From Salvator merianae (taxonomy: Eukaryota; Chordata; Lepidosauria; Squamata; Teiidae), in the NCBI GenBank assembly GCA_003586115.2, contig QVOM02000057.1:2800165-2864164 (forward strand): a stretch of 64,000 nt of DNA, in the 5' to 3' direction. Both the position numbers and the translations under genes were made by a program. Shown one piece after another: positions 20,740-31,989 of this stretch (position 1 is the first letter of the stretch; the number at the start of each line of letters is the position of its first letter). The notes beneath the pieces are model-generated. The model was given only the letters and a program-made list of their open reading frames with translations, was not told where the DNA came from and searched no databases.

Positions 20740-21880
20740 TTACAATGTGCATCATAGTTGCTGAATGTTCCAGAAGCTCAGGCAGAATTCATTCTCACGC
20801 CTATAGAACAATAGATGTGGCATAACAGGCAGTGAAAACTCCAACAATCTTTTTAGAACAGGCAGTTATTCCTACAGAAGACTGGATTCTGAAATCTCTC
20901 TTCTCCTCCCTCTGTTCTCCTAGTAATACTCTATGTATCATCGGTGCTCTTTTCCTATAATAAAGGTGTAATTTTCTGTGAAGGCCTCGCAGACATTTAT
21001 GACCCATTTTATCATGTTGAATCTGCTACAGTCAAAAGTATCTTGCGTGGTTTGCTTCTAGCATAGCAACTTTTTGTCAGACAGGTTATGACAGATAGCA
21101 ACTCCCGCCCAGCTTTTAAGTGATGCCTCACAGCTTTTTCTGCATCTGAAAGCTTCTGGATGTTCTTCATTGCAACTGCTAGCACACCAGAATTGCAAGT
21201 ATTAAAGGGAAGGCACCACTAGAGGTTGAAGAAATACAAAGCCAAAAGAATAATTATGCAGAAAGGTGCCAGATAGAGATAATTTGAGGCATTCAGCCAT
21301 TCACGGGGATTAAAGCCAGTCATCTGATGAGGGTGGTTTAGTAGATTCCTGATGAGAATTGGATGGTTCAATCTCCAAAGTCCATTCCAATTCATATGAT
21401 TCCATGGAAAACTCCAATTGGTATCTGACCCCTCCTTCCCATTTTGTCAGTTCTTCTTTGCTGGTTACCACTGGGAATACTATAGAGTGCTTCAAGGATA
21501 GAAATGAACATTACCAGTTCCGTGTGCAGTGTGATATGATTTCCCTACAGCTAAACATAGGGCACATGCATGTAAAAATATGGGCATGAGCATCAAGGGT
21601 GCAATCAGTCCAAGCATTTTTGGTCACCCTTTTTCGAAGATCACCATCCATAAATGCAGGTCACACAGTTTTCAAAATAAGCACCTAAAAACCTACCTAC
21701 CTCATTTCTCTTCCTCATCTTCACCTTCTGTGATGATGAGTGCTCACCGCTGATTGCTGGTTCTTTGCCAGGTTTTTATGGCCCTGATTAGTCACCTATC
21801 CATAGTAACCATTTCCAAGCTGACAATGGCTAAAACATTCTCCATATGTTCCTGCCCAATCCAATCAAATAGAGAGATGC
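20740..21880. other. Intergenic, no gene seen
   Basis: No EDC-type exon pair, RNA gene or clear repeat recognised between gene D and the L2-type fragment at 21.9 kb. Confidence 0.45.
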
Positions 21881-21884
21881 CCTG

Positions 21885-22005
21885 ATAAGAATATAGGAGA
21901 AGCACTGCTAGATTGGGCCACAGTCCATCTAGTCCAGCATCCTGCCTCACACAGTGGCCCAACAATTGCTTCTGGGCATCCCCAAGCACACCATGAGGCC
22001 GATGC
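21885..22005 (-). mobile_element. L2/CR1-type LINE 3' end
   Basis: Antisense copy of the repeat with the GGCCTGATCCAGCAGGGCTC end (here ATTGGGCCACAGTCCATCTA, then GTGGCCCAACAATTGCTTCT). Confidence 0.6.
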
Positions 22006-22886
22006 TTTCCTATAGAGCTGTCAAAATGGACCCAACATGACTCGCTGGTCATGTAGAGAGGTGGTGCTTGTGCAAATGTTGTTGGGGTGGTATGCAGCTC
22101 CAGCTGTGGACTTGTTAATTGTCTGTCACACCTCTGGGGCAGGACAGGAGACAAAAGTCAATCAGATGGGCAACATTGCTCCAATCCCAATTGAATCAGA
22201 GATGGCCCATTGGGATTCCTGTTTTCACACCTGGATGTTTATTTGACAATGCAATTAGCCCAAATTTTGCAATGATAGTAATGACACCTTTTAGTATCTT
22301 TTAACATTTTGATGAAAATTGTAGCTGTTTATAACAGTTTTCCAGAGGCTTCATCGTTTTATAGGAAGCCAGATCTTTGAACATTGATTTGAACATTCTA
22401 TATGCAGAAGAAAGAGGGAGTTGAGCACAGACAAAAATCCAAGTTTCCTTTTAAACTAAAGCTTGACTTTTCTAAAATAGAGTTAATTTGACACAAGGAT
22501 TTCAGGCCACTCTGGTCAGTTCCTTGAGCTTGCAACGTTTCAGATCCAATTCCTATATTTCTGGACACGTTGACAAGAAGCAGATCCCTTCCTTTTGCAG
22601 CAATGTGCCATCAAAATCCATATTTATTGAGAATAACTCATAACATAGGTAAATGGTCAATCTAAAAATAAATAGAACAGAATTTGAGTATCCACTTGCA
22701 GCAAATGGGGAAAACAGAACCCATAGGGAGTCCTAAAAATATATACCTATTTACAATCTCAAATACGAAGTTGCATACTTCACTCCAATGCCAGACCCTA
22801 CAAAATACTTATACGTAGGGGGAGAGTAACTTTTACAACTTTATGCATTGAAGAAAGCAGACACAGATATATATATGATTTCAAGA

Positions 22887-22892
22887 TTTATT
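22887..22892 (-). terminator. Polyadenylation signal of gene C
   Basis: TTTATT on plus (AATAAA on minus), about 320 bases after the stop. A second candidate lies near 22,624. Confidence 0.6.
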
Positions 22893-23210
22893 ATCCCCAA
22901 TAGGAGACCGGACCAAATCTTGGAACAGTAAGACACAAGCAGTCAAACGCAGAAATGTAATCTAACACCCCAGAAGAATAAAGTAACAGGTATAAATGCT
23001 TTGAAAGAATAGTTCCACATCATCTGAAAGGCAATAAACTTCAGTGCTCTTGTCCTTCAACAGAAAGGGGAAGATGAAGAATAAGACTATTAAAACAGGA
23101 AGAGGCTCAAAATTTGCTTAGAGCAGCAAGCTTCACAAGACGAGGCCAGGAGCAAACCATCAGCATCATACGAAGGGAACGTCAGCTATGGACTAAACAA
23201 CGGGATCTTT

Positions 23211-23510
23211 CTAGCAGCACTTTTTGGGTGAACAGCAACCCTGCATGTACTGCATGGGCATGTAGGAAGACATCATGGGGCCACAGCAACTGCAGCAGCA
23301 CGAGGGCTGTATGTACACAATTTTGTAGCTTTTTCCAGAAGAACCACAGCAGGACCCGCAGCAAGATCTGCAGCACGATCCACAACCTGATCCACAGCAC
23401 GATCCACAGCCAGAGGAAGATCCCATCATGTAGTAGGATTGACTGGGTTTACACATGATCTGCTTGTTTGACTGGCCACTTCCACAGCAAGAACAACCAC
23501 ACCAACCCAT
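23211..23510 (-). CDS. Gene C: Cys/Ser/Gly-rich EDC protein, distant family B member, 99 aa
   Basis: Starts MGWCGCSCCGSGQ, like B2 (MGWCDCCGS). The centre (residues 34-56) is a run of GCGSCC/RSCCGSCC units. It is followed by KSYKIVYIQPS, a CCCSCC motif at 71-76, and a Met/Tyr-rich tail (SSYMPMQYMQGCC) ending in KKCC. The ATG is 18 bases after acceptor CACTTCCAG (exon 2 from 23528). Intron 23529-24443. The promoter carries the family element, which supports common descent with A and B although the protein has largely diverged. The Tyr, Met and Lys residues give it a different surface from A. Likely a disulphide-linked corneous protein; the role is inferred. Confidence 0.85.
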   Translation of the reverse strand: MGWCGCSCCGSGQSNKQIMCKPSQSYYMMGSSSGCGSCCGSGCGSCCRSCCGSCCGSSGKSYKIVYIQPSCCCSCCGPMMSSYMPMQYMQGCCSPKKCC

Positions 23511-23639
23511 TTTCCTGTGATCAGTTTCCTGGAAGTGGAGTTCAAAAGAAAGGCAAATGCAAGGTCAGTTTTGAAGTGGAAAGGGTTCGCCTCCACCACC
23601 CCCATTCAGAGTTAGAAAATCGTTGACAGACAAAGCAGC

Positions 23640-23985
23640 GACGATCCATCGTCAGACTTTATTGCAGCCAAATGGATTATTGCAGATGAGTTTTATGCAT
23701 GAAAAATGCCTTATTATTATTGCTGCCATGAAGTGCTTTGCCATTGTCTACTTCCGGGGAGAGGCTGGGGATCAAACCAGCAACCCTCTGCTTACCAATT
23801 ACTTTCCCACTTATCTGTGACCACTCTATGGGCACCTCCATGCAGTTTTCTTGGCAGAGATGCAGAAGTGGCTTGCCATTCCTACTTCTGAGGAGAGCCT
23901 GGGGATCGAACCTTCACCTCTCTACTTTCCAGGTAGTTTGCTCTACCACTATACTATGACCCCTCCATAGGCCCCTCTATGCAGT
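23640..23985 (-). mobile_element. tRNA-derived SINE(s), antisense
   Basis: Contains two similar stretches, each with GGGGATC.AACC and CTCTGC/CTCTAC blocks and ending in the ATGCAGTTTTCTTGGC.GAGATG module. They read as antisense tRNA-like heads and lie upstream of a CR1 tail. The exact family was not determined. Confidence 0.5.
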
Positions 23986-23989
23986 TTTC

Positions 23990-24065
23990 TTGGCCGAGAT
24001 GGTTCACCAGGGGGTTGTCCTCGATGACCTTGGAGGTCCCTTCCAACTCTATGATTCTATGATTA
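23990..24065 (+). mobile_element. CR1 LINE 3' end
   Basis: GACCTTGGAGGTCCCTTCCA followed by ACTCTATGATTCTATGATT is the hallmark CR1 tail with its (ATTCTATG)n end. Confidence 0.9.
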
Positions 24066-24443
24066 ATCTGTTCTTGTGCTTTCAGAGGAAGTCATAATTT
24101 ATTTGATTAATTACCTAAATCCTGCAAACCTGAAATCAGTGAAAGGAACCTGCAATCTTCAAATGCTGTTTCACTTCAATTTCTATCAGCCCCATTCAAC
24201 ATGGTTAATAAATAAGGATGATGGGATATTTAGGGATTTATAGGTTTTCTACTGCCAATCCTCAAATGTTTACCATCTTCAAAGTTGCTTTAATCTCAGA
24301 GTGTTCCAGCAGCAACTCAGTTTAGATCCCATAAATATCACTGAGACAAATTATGATATTTAATTATTTGACCAATCCTACAACTTCTTTAAGAACGAGA
24401 AATTGGATTTCCCATTCAACAAGGGAAGAAGAATCTAACTTAC

Positions 24444-24560
24444 CCTGCTCACGAACTGGAGAATCACTGAAGAGATGTGAAGTCAATTGGATGCAGAATC
24501 CTTGTGAATGTATGGCCTTTTATACAACTCCATATCAACATGCTCAGGAAATGAGACACG
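24444..24560 (-). promoter_or_regulatory. Gene C promoter and non-coding exon 1
   Basis: Reading minus: a family element remnant (CTCAGGAAATGAGACACGG on plus, 24,543-24,561), TATAAAA at 24518-24524, then exon 1 to 24444 before donor GTAAGT (24438-24443). Confidence 0.75.
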
Positions 24561-24564
24561 GTCA

Positions 24565-25180
24565 GAGAATGGAGAATTCTTGATTTTCCCATCAAGTGTT
24601 CTGTTGTCTTCCGGTTAGAATTTCTTGACACAATGTAGAGTTACGCATTTTTTTTCACACTGCCTTGGGTTGATAATAGCAATTCCATAAGTGGTGATCC
24701 AGAAAATCCAGTTATCAGCACTGGGAGGCAGGTTCTAGAAGACAATTTTTGAAGATATCTCAACATGAGCTTGAGAACAGCATACAAGGGGTATTGCTCA
24801 TGCAAAAACCACTTAACGCTAATACTTAGGTTCAGAAATCCACAGTACCTTCTCTTTGAATCCAACTGGCCTGTCAGCAGAAGTTTCCAACACCTCCAAA
24901 TATTCTAATTTCTCTCCATACAAAAGCATAATTAGTGTCAATTGCAAAACATTTGAAGTGTGATTTGAGATAATTAGGCCCTTAATTGGGATGGCCTGAG
25001 GATTTGCTTGAAGGCCAAAATCAGTGGAGTATTGAGGCAAAGAAAGAAATGAGTGACTTCCAATTCAGAATTCTGAAATAGTTTCTTGTGGTGTAGAATT
25101 ATGTTTCCGCTTGCCTTGTCAGATAATACACACAAAGGTAAATAAAAAAGCTTTGATTAATGCATCATTGTGAGTCTCAG
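24565..25180. other. Intergenic, no gene seen
   Basis: Upstream of gene C. No gene or recognised repeat. Confidence 0.45.
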
Positions 25181-25183
25181 AAT

Positions 25184-25420
25184 AAGGATGTGCATGAAAA
25201 AAATTCAGGTGTTCAGTTAGCCATTGAACTGAACACCTGTTTGTTCGGTTTGATGGCAAACTGGTTAATCAAAGAAATGGGAGTGTTTGATCCTGAACTT
25301 TTTCTAAAACAAAAAAATACTGTTTTTTCCATTGAAAAACCCCATTTCAAGGGCAAAACCACAGCAAACACAAACTGTTTAATCAAATGTTTGAACGTGA
25401 ACAAAACTTTGCACATCCTT
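25184..25420. mobile_element. Short inverted-repeat DNA element (about 237 bp)
   Basis: Left end AAGGATGTGCATGAAA, right end TTTGCACATCCTT. The interior is AT-rich and non-coding. It shares its termini with the larger elements at 52.2 and 54.75 kb, so it is probably a non-autonomous member of one DNA-transposon family. Confidence 0.6.
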
Positions 25421-25424
25421 TTCT

Positions 25425-26060
25425 AAGAATGGGAATGCAAATCACAGAAAGCAGAACAGATAGGTCAGTTGGTAGTGATTTGTCCTTCAATTGATCATGC
25501 AGACAATGCATTGGATTAGGAGTGATGGGATATTGCTGGATTGAACATTCCCCAGAAGGTAACTGGGAGAGTCACGGAAGCCTCCTCTATCCATGGCCTT
25601 CTGAGAGTGCAATCAGACACACTTAAAGGGGCGCCCCTGGGAGTATTGGATTCAGGGATAGCCAAGTGGATATTAGACTCCAAGAACACCTTGGTCCTAT
25701 CCAGACCCTCAAGCCACTACCCACATCTTCCAAACTTCTGTGATTGATGCCACTTTGACTAGGGACATTCATTCCAGAGACAAGAGGCTGCCTCCAGATC
25801 ACAAGAGGAAAATGCAGGATCTTCTTTGGTTCCCCCAATTGCCTATCACTGGCCCTGTCAGACAGCAGGACAAAATCATGGGCTGCGCACGAGCATCTTT
25901 CTTTTTTTCCTTTTCTGGTGGGGAATCACAACTTGTTCTTCTAGATCTATTTGCAAAACTGTTTCCCCTCTGGAGTCACATCTGTCACTGGAGTGTCATT
26001 GCAGATCACCCAGGAGGGCAATGAAGTAGGCAGACTGGAATTCTTTGACATTCTTGGTGA
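25425..26060. other. Intergenic, no gene seen
   Basis: Separates the inverted-repeat element from the orphan promoter; nothing recognised. Confidence 0.4.
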
Positions 26061-26064
26061 GGCC

Positions 26065-26098
26065 ACCTCACTTCCTGGAAACTGCTGTAGCTATAAAA
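26065..26098 (+). promoter_or_regulatory. Orphan EDC family promoter (element plus TATA) without a gene
   Basis: CCTCACTTCCTGGAAAC (26,066-26,082) matches the family element in plus orientation (CCTCATTTCCTCGGGAAACC in A3). CTATAAAAGCC follows at the usual distance. Exon-1-like sequence with TTCATT follows, but no GT-type donor and no Cys-rich exon 2 are found. It may be a relict of a lost family member. Confidence 0.5.
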
Positions 26099-26243
26099 GC
26101 CTTCTGTGCCTCCCTGGCTTTGCTCATTCACCTTCATTAGCCTTATCAGATGGATCTCTCCCCATACAAGGCAAATCCATCTACATCTCCACCAGGAAAT
26201 GCTCCCTTCCTGTCTCCATGCTCACAGTTACTATCATATTATT

Positions 26244-26295
26244 ATTTTCATTTGCAACTGCATACGCATTTGCATCTGCATTTGCATTTGCATGC
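26244..26295 (+). promoter_or_regulatory. Cluster of POU octamer sites in a (CATTTG)n-like run
   Basis: ATTTGCAT occurs at 26268-26275, 26280-26287 and 26286-26293, and ATTTGCAA just upstream. It may simply be a simple repeat, but it sits 170 bases after the orphan promoter. Confidence 0.4.
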
Positions 26296-26340
26296 CACTT
26301 TTCACCATAAGGTCCCAGCGTTTGCATAGCAAAAACAAAC

Positions 26341-26668
26341 AGGCAAGATGGCTCCCCTGGTGGCAGATGATAGAGGGAGAGACCACCACTTGAAGCTGAT
26401 GGAAGATCTTCCCAGCTTGTTTTTTTCTCCTCCATTCCTTCAAAAAAGGTGGCTGTTCTGGTAACAGCGGAGGGAGGAAAAGGCCACTAATGGAAGCTGA
26501 TGGAAGACGTTTCCAACTTGCTCTTGCTCTTCCACTCCTCTCAGACAAGTTGGCTCTTCCGGTGACAGCTGAGGAAGGGAGACGCCACTGTTGGAAACTA
26601 ATGGAGGATCTTCTCAGCCTGTTCTTTCTCCTCAGCCATCCTCAAGCAAGATGGCTCTTCTGGTGTGT
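26341..26668. repeat. Minisatellite, about 100-bp unit, 3.3 copies
   Basis: Units start near 26,344, 26,445, 26,545 and 26,645. Each begins AAGATGGCTC or similar, contains GGAAGCTGATGGAAGA and ends in a CTCCT-rich stretch. Confidence 0.75.
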
Positions 26669-26679
26669 TTTAACCAGAA

Positions 26680-26830
26680 GCTGAAAATCATACAATGTAA
26701 GCAGCTGGTGAATCTCCAGAGAAAGGCTGTTTCAGAGTCTGGGGGCCACCACAGGAAAGGTTTTCTTGCATGCCACCACGCCTTGTACCTCTGAGAGAGG
26801 CGCAACTACAAGAAGGTCCTCTCCTTGAAG
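26680..26830 (-). mobile_element. LINE 3' fragment
   Basis: Shares CAGAGTCTGGGGGCCACCAC and the following block with the LINE fragment at 48.8-49.2 kb. Confidence 0.5.
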
Positions 26831-26834
26831 CCTT

Positions 26835-28310
26835 AGTGCTCAAGCAGCTCTATACAGAAGAAGGCATTTCTTGTGTCTACTAGGAAAAAATTCAAGTATC
26901 ATAACAGTTCAGAACTATTGAGTTTTTCCACTTTCATGAAGATATAATTGATAAGTCAATTGGTACGATTAAGATTTCTTTAATTGATGGATGACTTTAC
27001 TTGGCAATGACCTAAGACCTCAGATACGTCATCCATTTACAGATGATTCATGGAGTTCATAAATGGTGATGCTTATAGATCACAATGACATCCATCCTTT
27101 GGAAAGATTCTTCACTGTAGAGCTGTTTTCTCGTTCTTGTTTTGTTCCCCTGGTTGCAATATGCCTATGACAAATAAAGCTGTAAGTCTTCTTCTCTTGG
27201 AGTAATGATCTCCTAATGAAATCATGATTAATTGAATAAGATTTATGCCCCAAGCAGGACAGCATGTGCGATTTTGTTAACTATTTAGAATTTTTTCGAA
27301 ACTAGAGCTGAATCGGATACTTGCAATGTCTTTTGTCCTCTTATCTCGCCATAAACCTTCTGTATTTTTCTCCTAAGAGCATCCCATGTGTGTACTTAAA
27401 TTCTTCTCCCATGGTTTGCCACAGGCAACAAGGCTGATCATTTGTTTATTTATTGGAATTCATAATCCGGCTTTTGGTGAGGTTGACATCTGTGTCACCA
27501 TCTTTCACTGCCCAAAATACAGGGCCTAGTCTTCTGGCTTACCACACAGACTCTGAGTTCAGGGAGATAAGAAATGGCAAATAGCTAGCAATTAGACTGC
27601 AGAGAACTTTCCAAGGTCAGAGCTTGGATAAACAGGGAGGATGCAAGAATATTTAGACAGCAGACTGGGAGATGGACTGGTTGGGAGAGGTAAGTGTTGG
27701 CACATATAATCATGTAATTGCAATTATCTAGGATGGTTTCTTATCAATAAATCAACATGTTTTGTTTCTCTTCAACGCTCCTCCTTGCCTTTTCTCAGCC
27801 AGAGTCCTTGGTAGTGAGATCTTGACACCTTTTTCCCTAAAGTCCCAAGGTGGTGCTAGAGAAAAGCATGAAGGAAGATGAAAGAATAAGGATGCAATAT
27901 AAACAACCAAATATTATTTAAAATCTAGACACAAAGCTAAGTGCAGCCGCAAAATACCAGATGAAGGACATCTGAAGGACCAAAGGCCAGTTTGGTTTGA
28001 TGTATCAGAACTAGATGCTATAGGGTTTGAATACTCAACATTTCACGGTTAATAAAAGCCCAGAAGTTTTCCCCTGATAAAATATTTCACCCTTGCAACT
28101 GATGTCTTTATTAGCCCTATCTTGATTAGTTAAATGTTTGTTCCTTTGGGATAGAATGAATTGTGCTCTTACATAAACTCTGGAAGCCAAAAAAAGAGCT
28201 GTTTTCTTCTTCCATACAAAAAAAAGAAGATTGCAGATATCATACCACAAACACTTTGCAATTAACCATGATGCTCATGAATCAGACTGTAGAGTTATGA
28301 GGGAAGCCTC
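26835..28310. other. Intergenic, no gene seen
   Basis: AT-rich; no EDC promoter/exon pair and no RNA gene recognised. Confidence 0.4.
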
Positions 28311-28315
28311 AGGGC

Positions 28316-28530
28316 TCAGCTACACTTAAGATTTAGTCCACATTTGGTCCGTCTTCAGCGGGAGAGTGCACAACAAGCGAAGTGACAAACGTTTTTCCTT
28401 TCACATTATCTTGCTCAGAAAATTCCCCTTTGGATTGAACAATTCCGAGGGGAGAGCTAATCGTTTTGTTAATGGGTTCTCTCACTCTGAAGGTGGATCA
28501 AATGTGGATTAAAATGTAGGCCTAGCTGGT
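28316..28530. mobile_element. Short inverted-repeat element (about 215 bp)
   Basis: Left end CAGCTACACTTAAGATTTAG followed by TCCACATTTG; the right end is its imperfect reverse complement (CAAATGTGGATTAAAATGTA, GGCCTAGCTG). Non-coding, MITE-like. A different family from the GGATGTGCA elements. Confidence 0.55.
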
Positions 28531-29403
28531 CTCTCACCTTCTTCTGTGCCTGACTTTTTCTCCAGTCCTCAGGGCTACAAAGAAGCCTGTCAGGAGAATA
28601 AAACCTTCTCTGGCTGTTCACAACTTAGGCTGCACCCAGACAGGAGGTAAAACGTGGGATCATCTCAGGGCTATGCTGATATTGCCACACGTTATCTATG
28701 GCAGTCCCAACACAGCCCCATGATATAGGGTGAAATTGCGCAGTATCCCTATTCCAGGAGAATCCAACGCCTGCCATGGATTTTTCTGGAATGGTGACAT
28801 GCCATCCATTGTCTTGGAAGCTTGCTCCCAGAATCCTTCCTGAAGAAAATGGCCCCTGCATCCCAACTGCATTGCATCTTGGTGGGGATGCAGCCTTATT
28901 TTCCCATTGTAGTAAGCTTCTAGGAACACAAGAAGAAGACTTCATTCAGTCAGAAAGTAGGATAACGCTCCTTATTCAGTGCGTTATTTTCCAATCTAGA
29001 ATGCGGACCCACCAACTTAATGTCACCATGGTCAGGAGATCTAAAAGTAAAGCTGGGAGCCAAAAGGCCTCCCCTTCCAGTGTGTTGTAATTAGATTTCA
29101 GCCACATATGGCATTTTGCAGCCATTGGCAAACCGCCTACGTCACTTTTTCCTTTTCTTCTCCCTCATAGATTCCCTCGGTGACACAGACGGATGGACAT
29201 TTTAATTGCCTCCTGCTGAGTAACTTCTTTGAATATGCAGAGGGCCCTGCTGACAGGGCATGAGATCAGGACTCAGGTGACAAAGCTAAACAGAAGCCTG
29301 GCAGAAGACTGATGGAACAATTAAGGAGAGGAAGGGAAATCAGAAGTGACTCTGAAGCATCAAGCATGACAGCTCCTTATCACAAGGGGCACCTTCAGAA
29401 AGC

Positions 29404-29480
29404 TATAAAGAGCTTTTGCCTTGGCACTGCCCACAGTCTGAATCCCTGAAGCTTCCCATCACCACTGGTCAGGCCAGAAG
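29404..29480 (+). promoter_or_regulatory. Gene E promoter and non-coding exon 1 (predicted)
   Basis: TATAAA at 29404-29409, exon 1 from about 29434 to 29480, donor AGAAG before GTAAGC. The next plus-strand acceptor with an EDC coding exon is at 32,623, giving a 3.1 kb intron. The pairing is inferred from order and spacing. The family A/B/C promoter element is not present. Confidence 0.65.
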
Positions 29481-29734
29481 GTAAGCCATTTTCAGAATCC
29501 AGCCATTTGCCTCTGGGAAATCACTGCAGGACAGCATGAGTTGCTAAGGATCAATCGATTCTTGGAATCTGGCATTGCAGCGTAGTACTTGTGACTATCC
29601 TGGGAAGAGTATGGGGAGGGGGGAAGTGAAGTATTCTGCTTGTTTGTTTATTTGTTTATGTTTTCCCACCTTCTACCCCATCTGTCTTTTCTTCCCCTCA
29701 TAACAACTTCAGGGAACTTCATGGTCAAGTAGAG

Positions 29735-30055
29735 ATTCAAACCCCATTTGTTGTCAGTTGCTCCCAACTGTGGGTCTCCATATTTGATTGGGCAAATTCA
29801 TGGAGGTCAGGTGTATCAATGGCCACTAGAATGGATATCCAGGTACCACCACCAGGGTGGAGAGACAGGCAGGATGCCTCCAAAGGCCATTGGCAGGGAA
29901 TGGAGAGAAGGTGAAGGTTTTGCCTTTGTCTCCTGCTTGAGATGCCCAGAAGCCATTGGCAGACCACTGTGTGAGACAGAATAGTGGAAGAGATGGGCTG
30001 TGTGGCCTGTTCCAGCAGGGCTCCCCTTCTGTTATTATGGGCTGCAAGTCCCATC
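29735..30055 (+). mobile_element. L2/CR1-type LINE 3' end
   Basis: Sense copy with ATTCATGGAGGTCAGGTGTA, CAATGGCCAC and the GGCCTGTTCCAGCAGGGCTC end. Lies in the gene E intron. Confidence 0.6.
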
Positions 30056-30705
30056 ATTCTTGTCCTTTAGGTATAGAAGTTTGGGTGCTGTAAATTTTAC
30101 TTTATTTTACAATCATTTCCTATAGTACAGAATTAATAAAGGACTCATTAATATTAAAACCAACCTTAAAAATAGGAATAGCCAGCTAAACAGGAATAGT
30201 CAGTTGGTAGGGAGGGGAGAGTCTGCACTGAAGATGTTCAGAACAGAGCTGGTGGAAAAGAAAACGTTTCAAAAATGTTATTCCAGCTGACCAATTGGAT
30301 CCCACTATCAACCTTGGTGGCAACATCTGGGGGACGCAGTTTCAGGAACTGCTTTGCAACCACTATAACGCCCACACACAGCTCTCCAGTGGTTTACCAA
30401 TGTGAGAGTCACATGAAGATTCTCACACATGCTCTTGAAGGAATGCAGTACCCAATCAGTTCTTGGTTTCCTCGGCTGAAAATTTTTTAAAAGTTGAAAT
30501 ATATCCTAACAGACGCATCAGCCAGGAGTTGAAGTCTTGGCAGTTGCCCAAAGATTCTAGGCTTCCATGCATCTATGCTGGCTCCATAAAGCCACAACAG
30601 ATTAAGATGTGGTTTAAGAGATTTGTGCCTCCAAATTGCCCAGCTCTTGAAGGGCCATACTTGTGGCAGAGAGCTGCATTCCATCTGGCAAAGAATTTGG
30701 CCTGA

Positions 30706-30846
30706 AGGCTACCTCCAGATGTCACTTATTTCTTCCGCTATATTTGGATACTCCAGAATAAAGCATGGATATTCTGGAATATCCCTGCATTATTCTGGAA
30801 TATCCAGATATAGTGGAATAAATAAGTGATGTCTGGATACAGCCTC
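30706..30846. mobile_element. Palindromic MITE, copy 1 of 3
   Basis: An almost perfect hairpin of about 140 bases: GGCTACCTCCAGATGTCACT ... AGTGATGTCTGGATACAGCC. The arms contain CTATATTTGGATA.TCCAGAAT. Two more copies lie at 56.35-56.62 kb. Confidence 0.75.
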
Positions 30847-31284
30847 AGTATGTGACCCCAAGGACTCTCTTCCAGTTTCCCTTTGGGTTTGCTTTGAACA
30901 GAGACAATATCTGTGCTCAAATTCCTGCCACCAATACAGAACTCAGCATGGAGTTGCTCTCATCTTCTCTGTGTGTCACCATGGCAACAGATAGGGTGCA
31001 CTGATTCATCCCACTCTAAGGATGTGTGCTTTGGAGGATGTTTGCAGGCTCTCCAGTCCCTTTCTCAGACTGTTTTAAAGGTACTGAGAGCCTCCAGCAT
31101 TTGTGTACCACACCCCTGAGGCTTCCTCATGGCAGCCACCACTGTAGGGGTGGATGGTCCCACAAATGGTGATTTTTGCATTGGAGCTGGTCTACACACT
31201 CAAGAAATAGAGTGCCAACTATAAATTCCCCATATTTGGGAAATTATGAACAGTGAGAGTCTACTGTACTTATTTAAAGAGTGT

Positions 31285-31495
31285 ACTGCTCTCATTGGAG
31301 GAGTGACCATAGCTCAGTTGTAGAGAATTGCCTAGAAAGCAGAAGGCCACATGTTCAGTCCCAAGCTTCTCCTCCAAGTAAGGTCATGGTGAACCTATTC
31401 TCCTCCTGCACAAGAAAACCCTGTGAGCATATCCAGGTAAACCACCAGGGCAGGACCAGAACTCAGTGGCATCTAGCAACAATCATTCTACCTAG
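31285..31495 (+). mobile_element. tRNA-derived SINE
   Basis: Head with A-box-like TAGCTCAGTTGTAGAG and B-box-like GTTCAGTCCC, followed by a body ending GTGGCATCTAGCAACAATCA. Confidence 0.7.
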
Positions 31496-31989
31496 TTAGA
31501 TTTGTACTATTAAACGGTGCATGAACTGGCAAGTATCTGTATGCATCTCACACAATTGGACAGACACTGCTTCCAAAGAAAATCTGCCAATACAGGTTTT
31601 GTGTGGCAAAAAATTCATTAATTTTGAATTCCTAAGAAATTGGTCCACATTAGAGAGAAATTAATTGCTCCCCACGGGTTCTCCTATTAGTCACAAACCA
31701 AGGCTAATTTCTTGACCCATAACACATTCTTTAAAGCCACAAAAACATTTTTGGAGCACATGTTTTGGCCCCCAGACATCCCTGCTAATATCTTCTGCCA
31801 CCTTATAATCATAGACTTCATTAACACTCTGCGACTTCTCCAGATCCTTAATTGATGTCAAACTCCACCCTATCCTGTCTGTCTCTTGTAGCTCATAATA
31901 TTGTTCCTAGAAGCAGGTGAGCGGCATTCAGCAAATAAGTTGCTTGATTAGGTTAGAAAAGGATTTTATTTGCAAGGGCGGCCACTGAA

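Noticed and set aside
23211..23510. Gene C or family B as corneous beta-proteins (beta-keratins)
   Set aside because: The roughly 34-residue beta-sheet core with its Pro-rich pattern is not visible; Cys/Gly content alone is not enough.
26244..26295. Octamer run as a CRISPR-like or functional array
   Set aside because: Not CRISPR: a eukaryotic simple repeat. Kept only as a low-confidence regulatory note.
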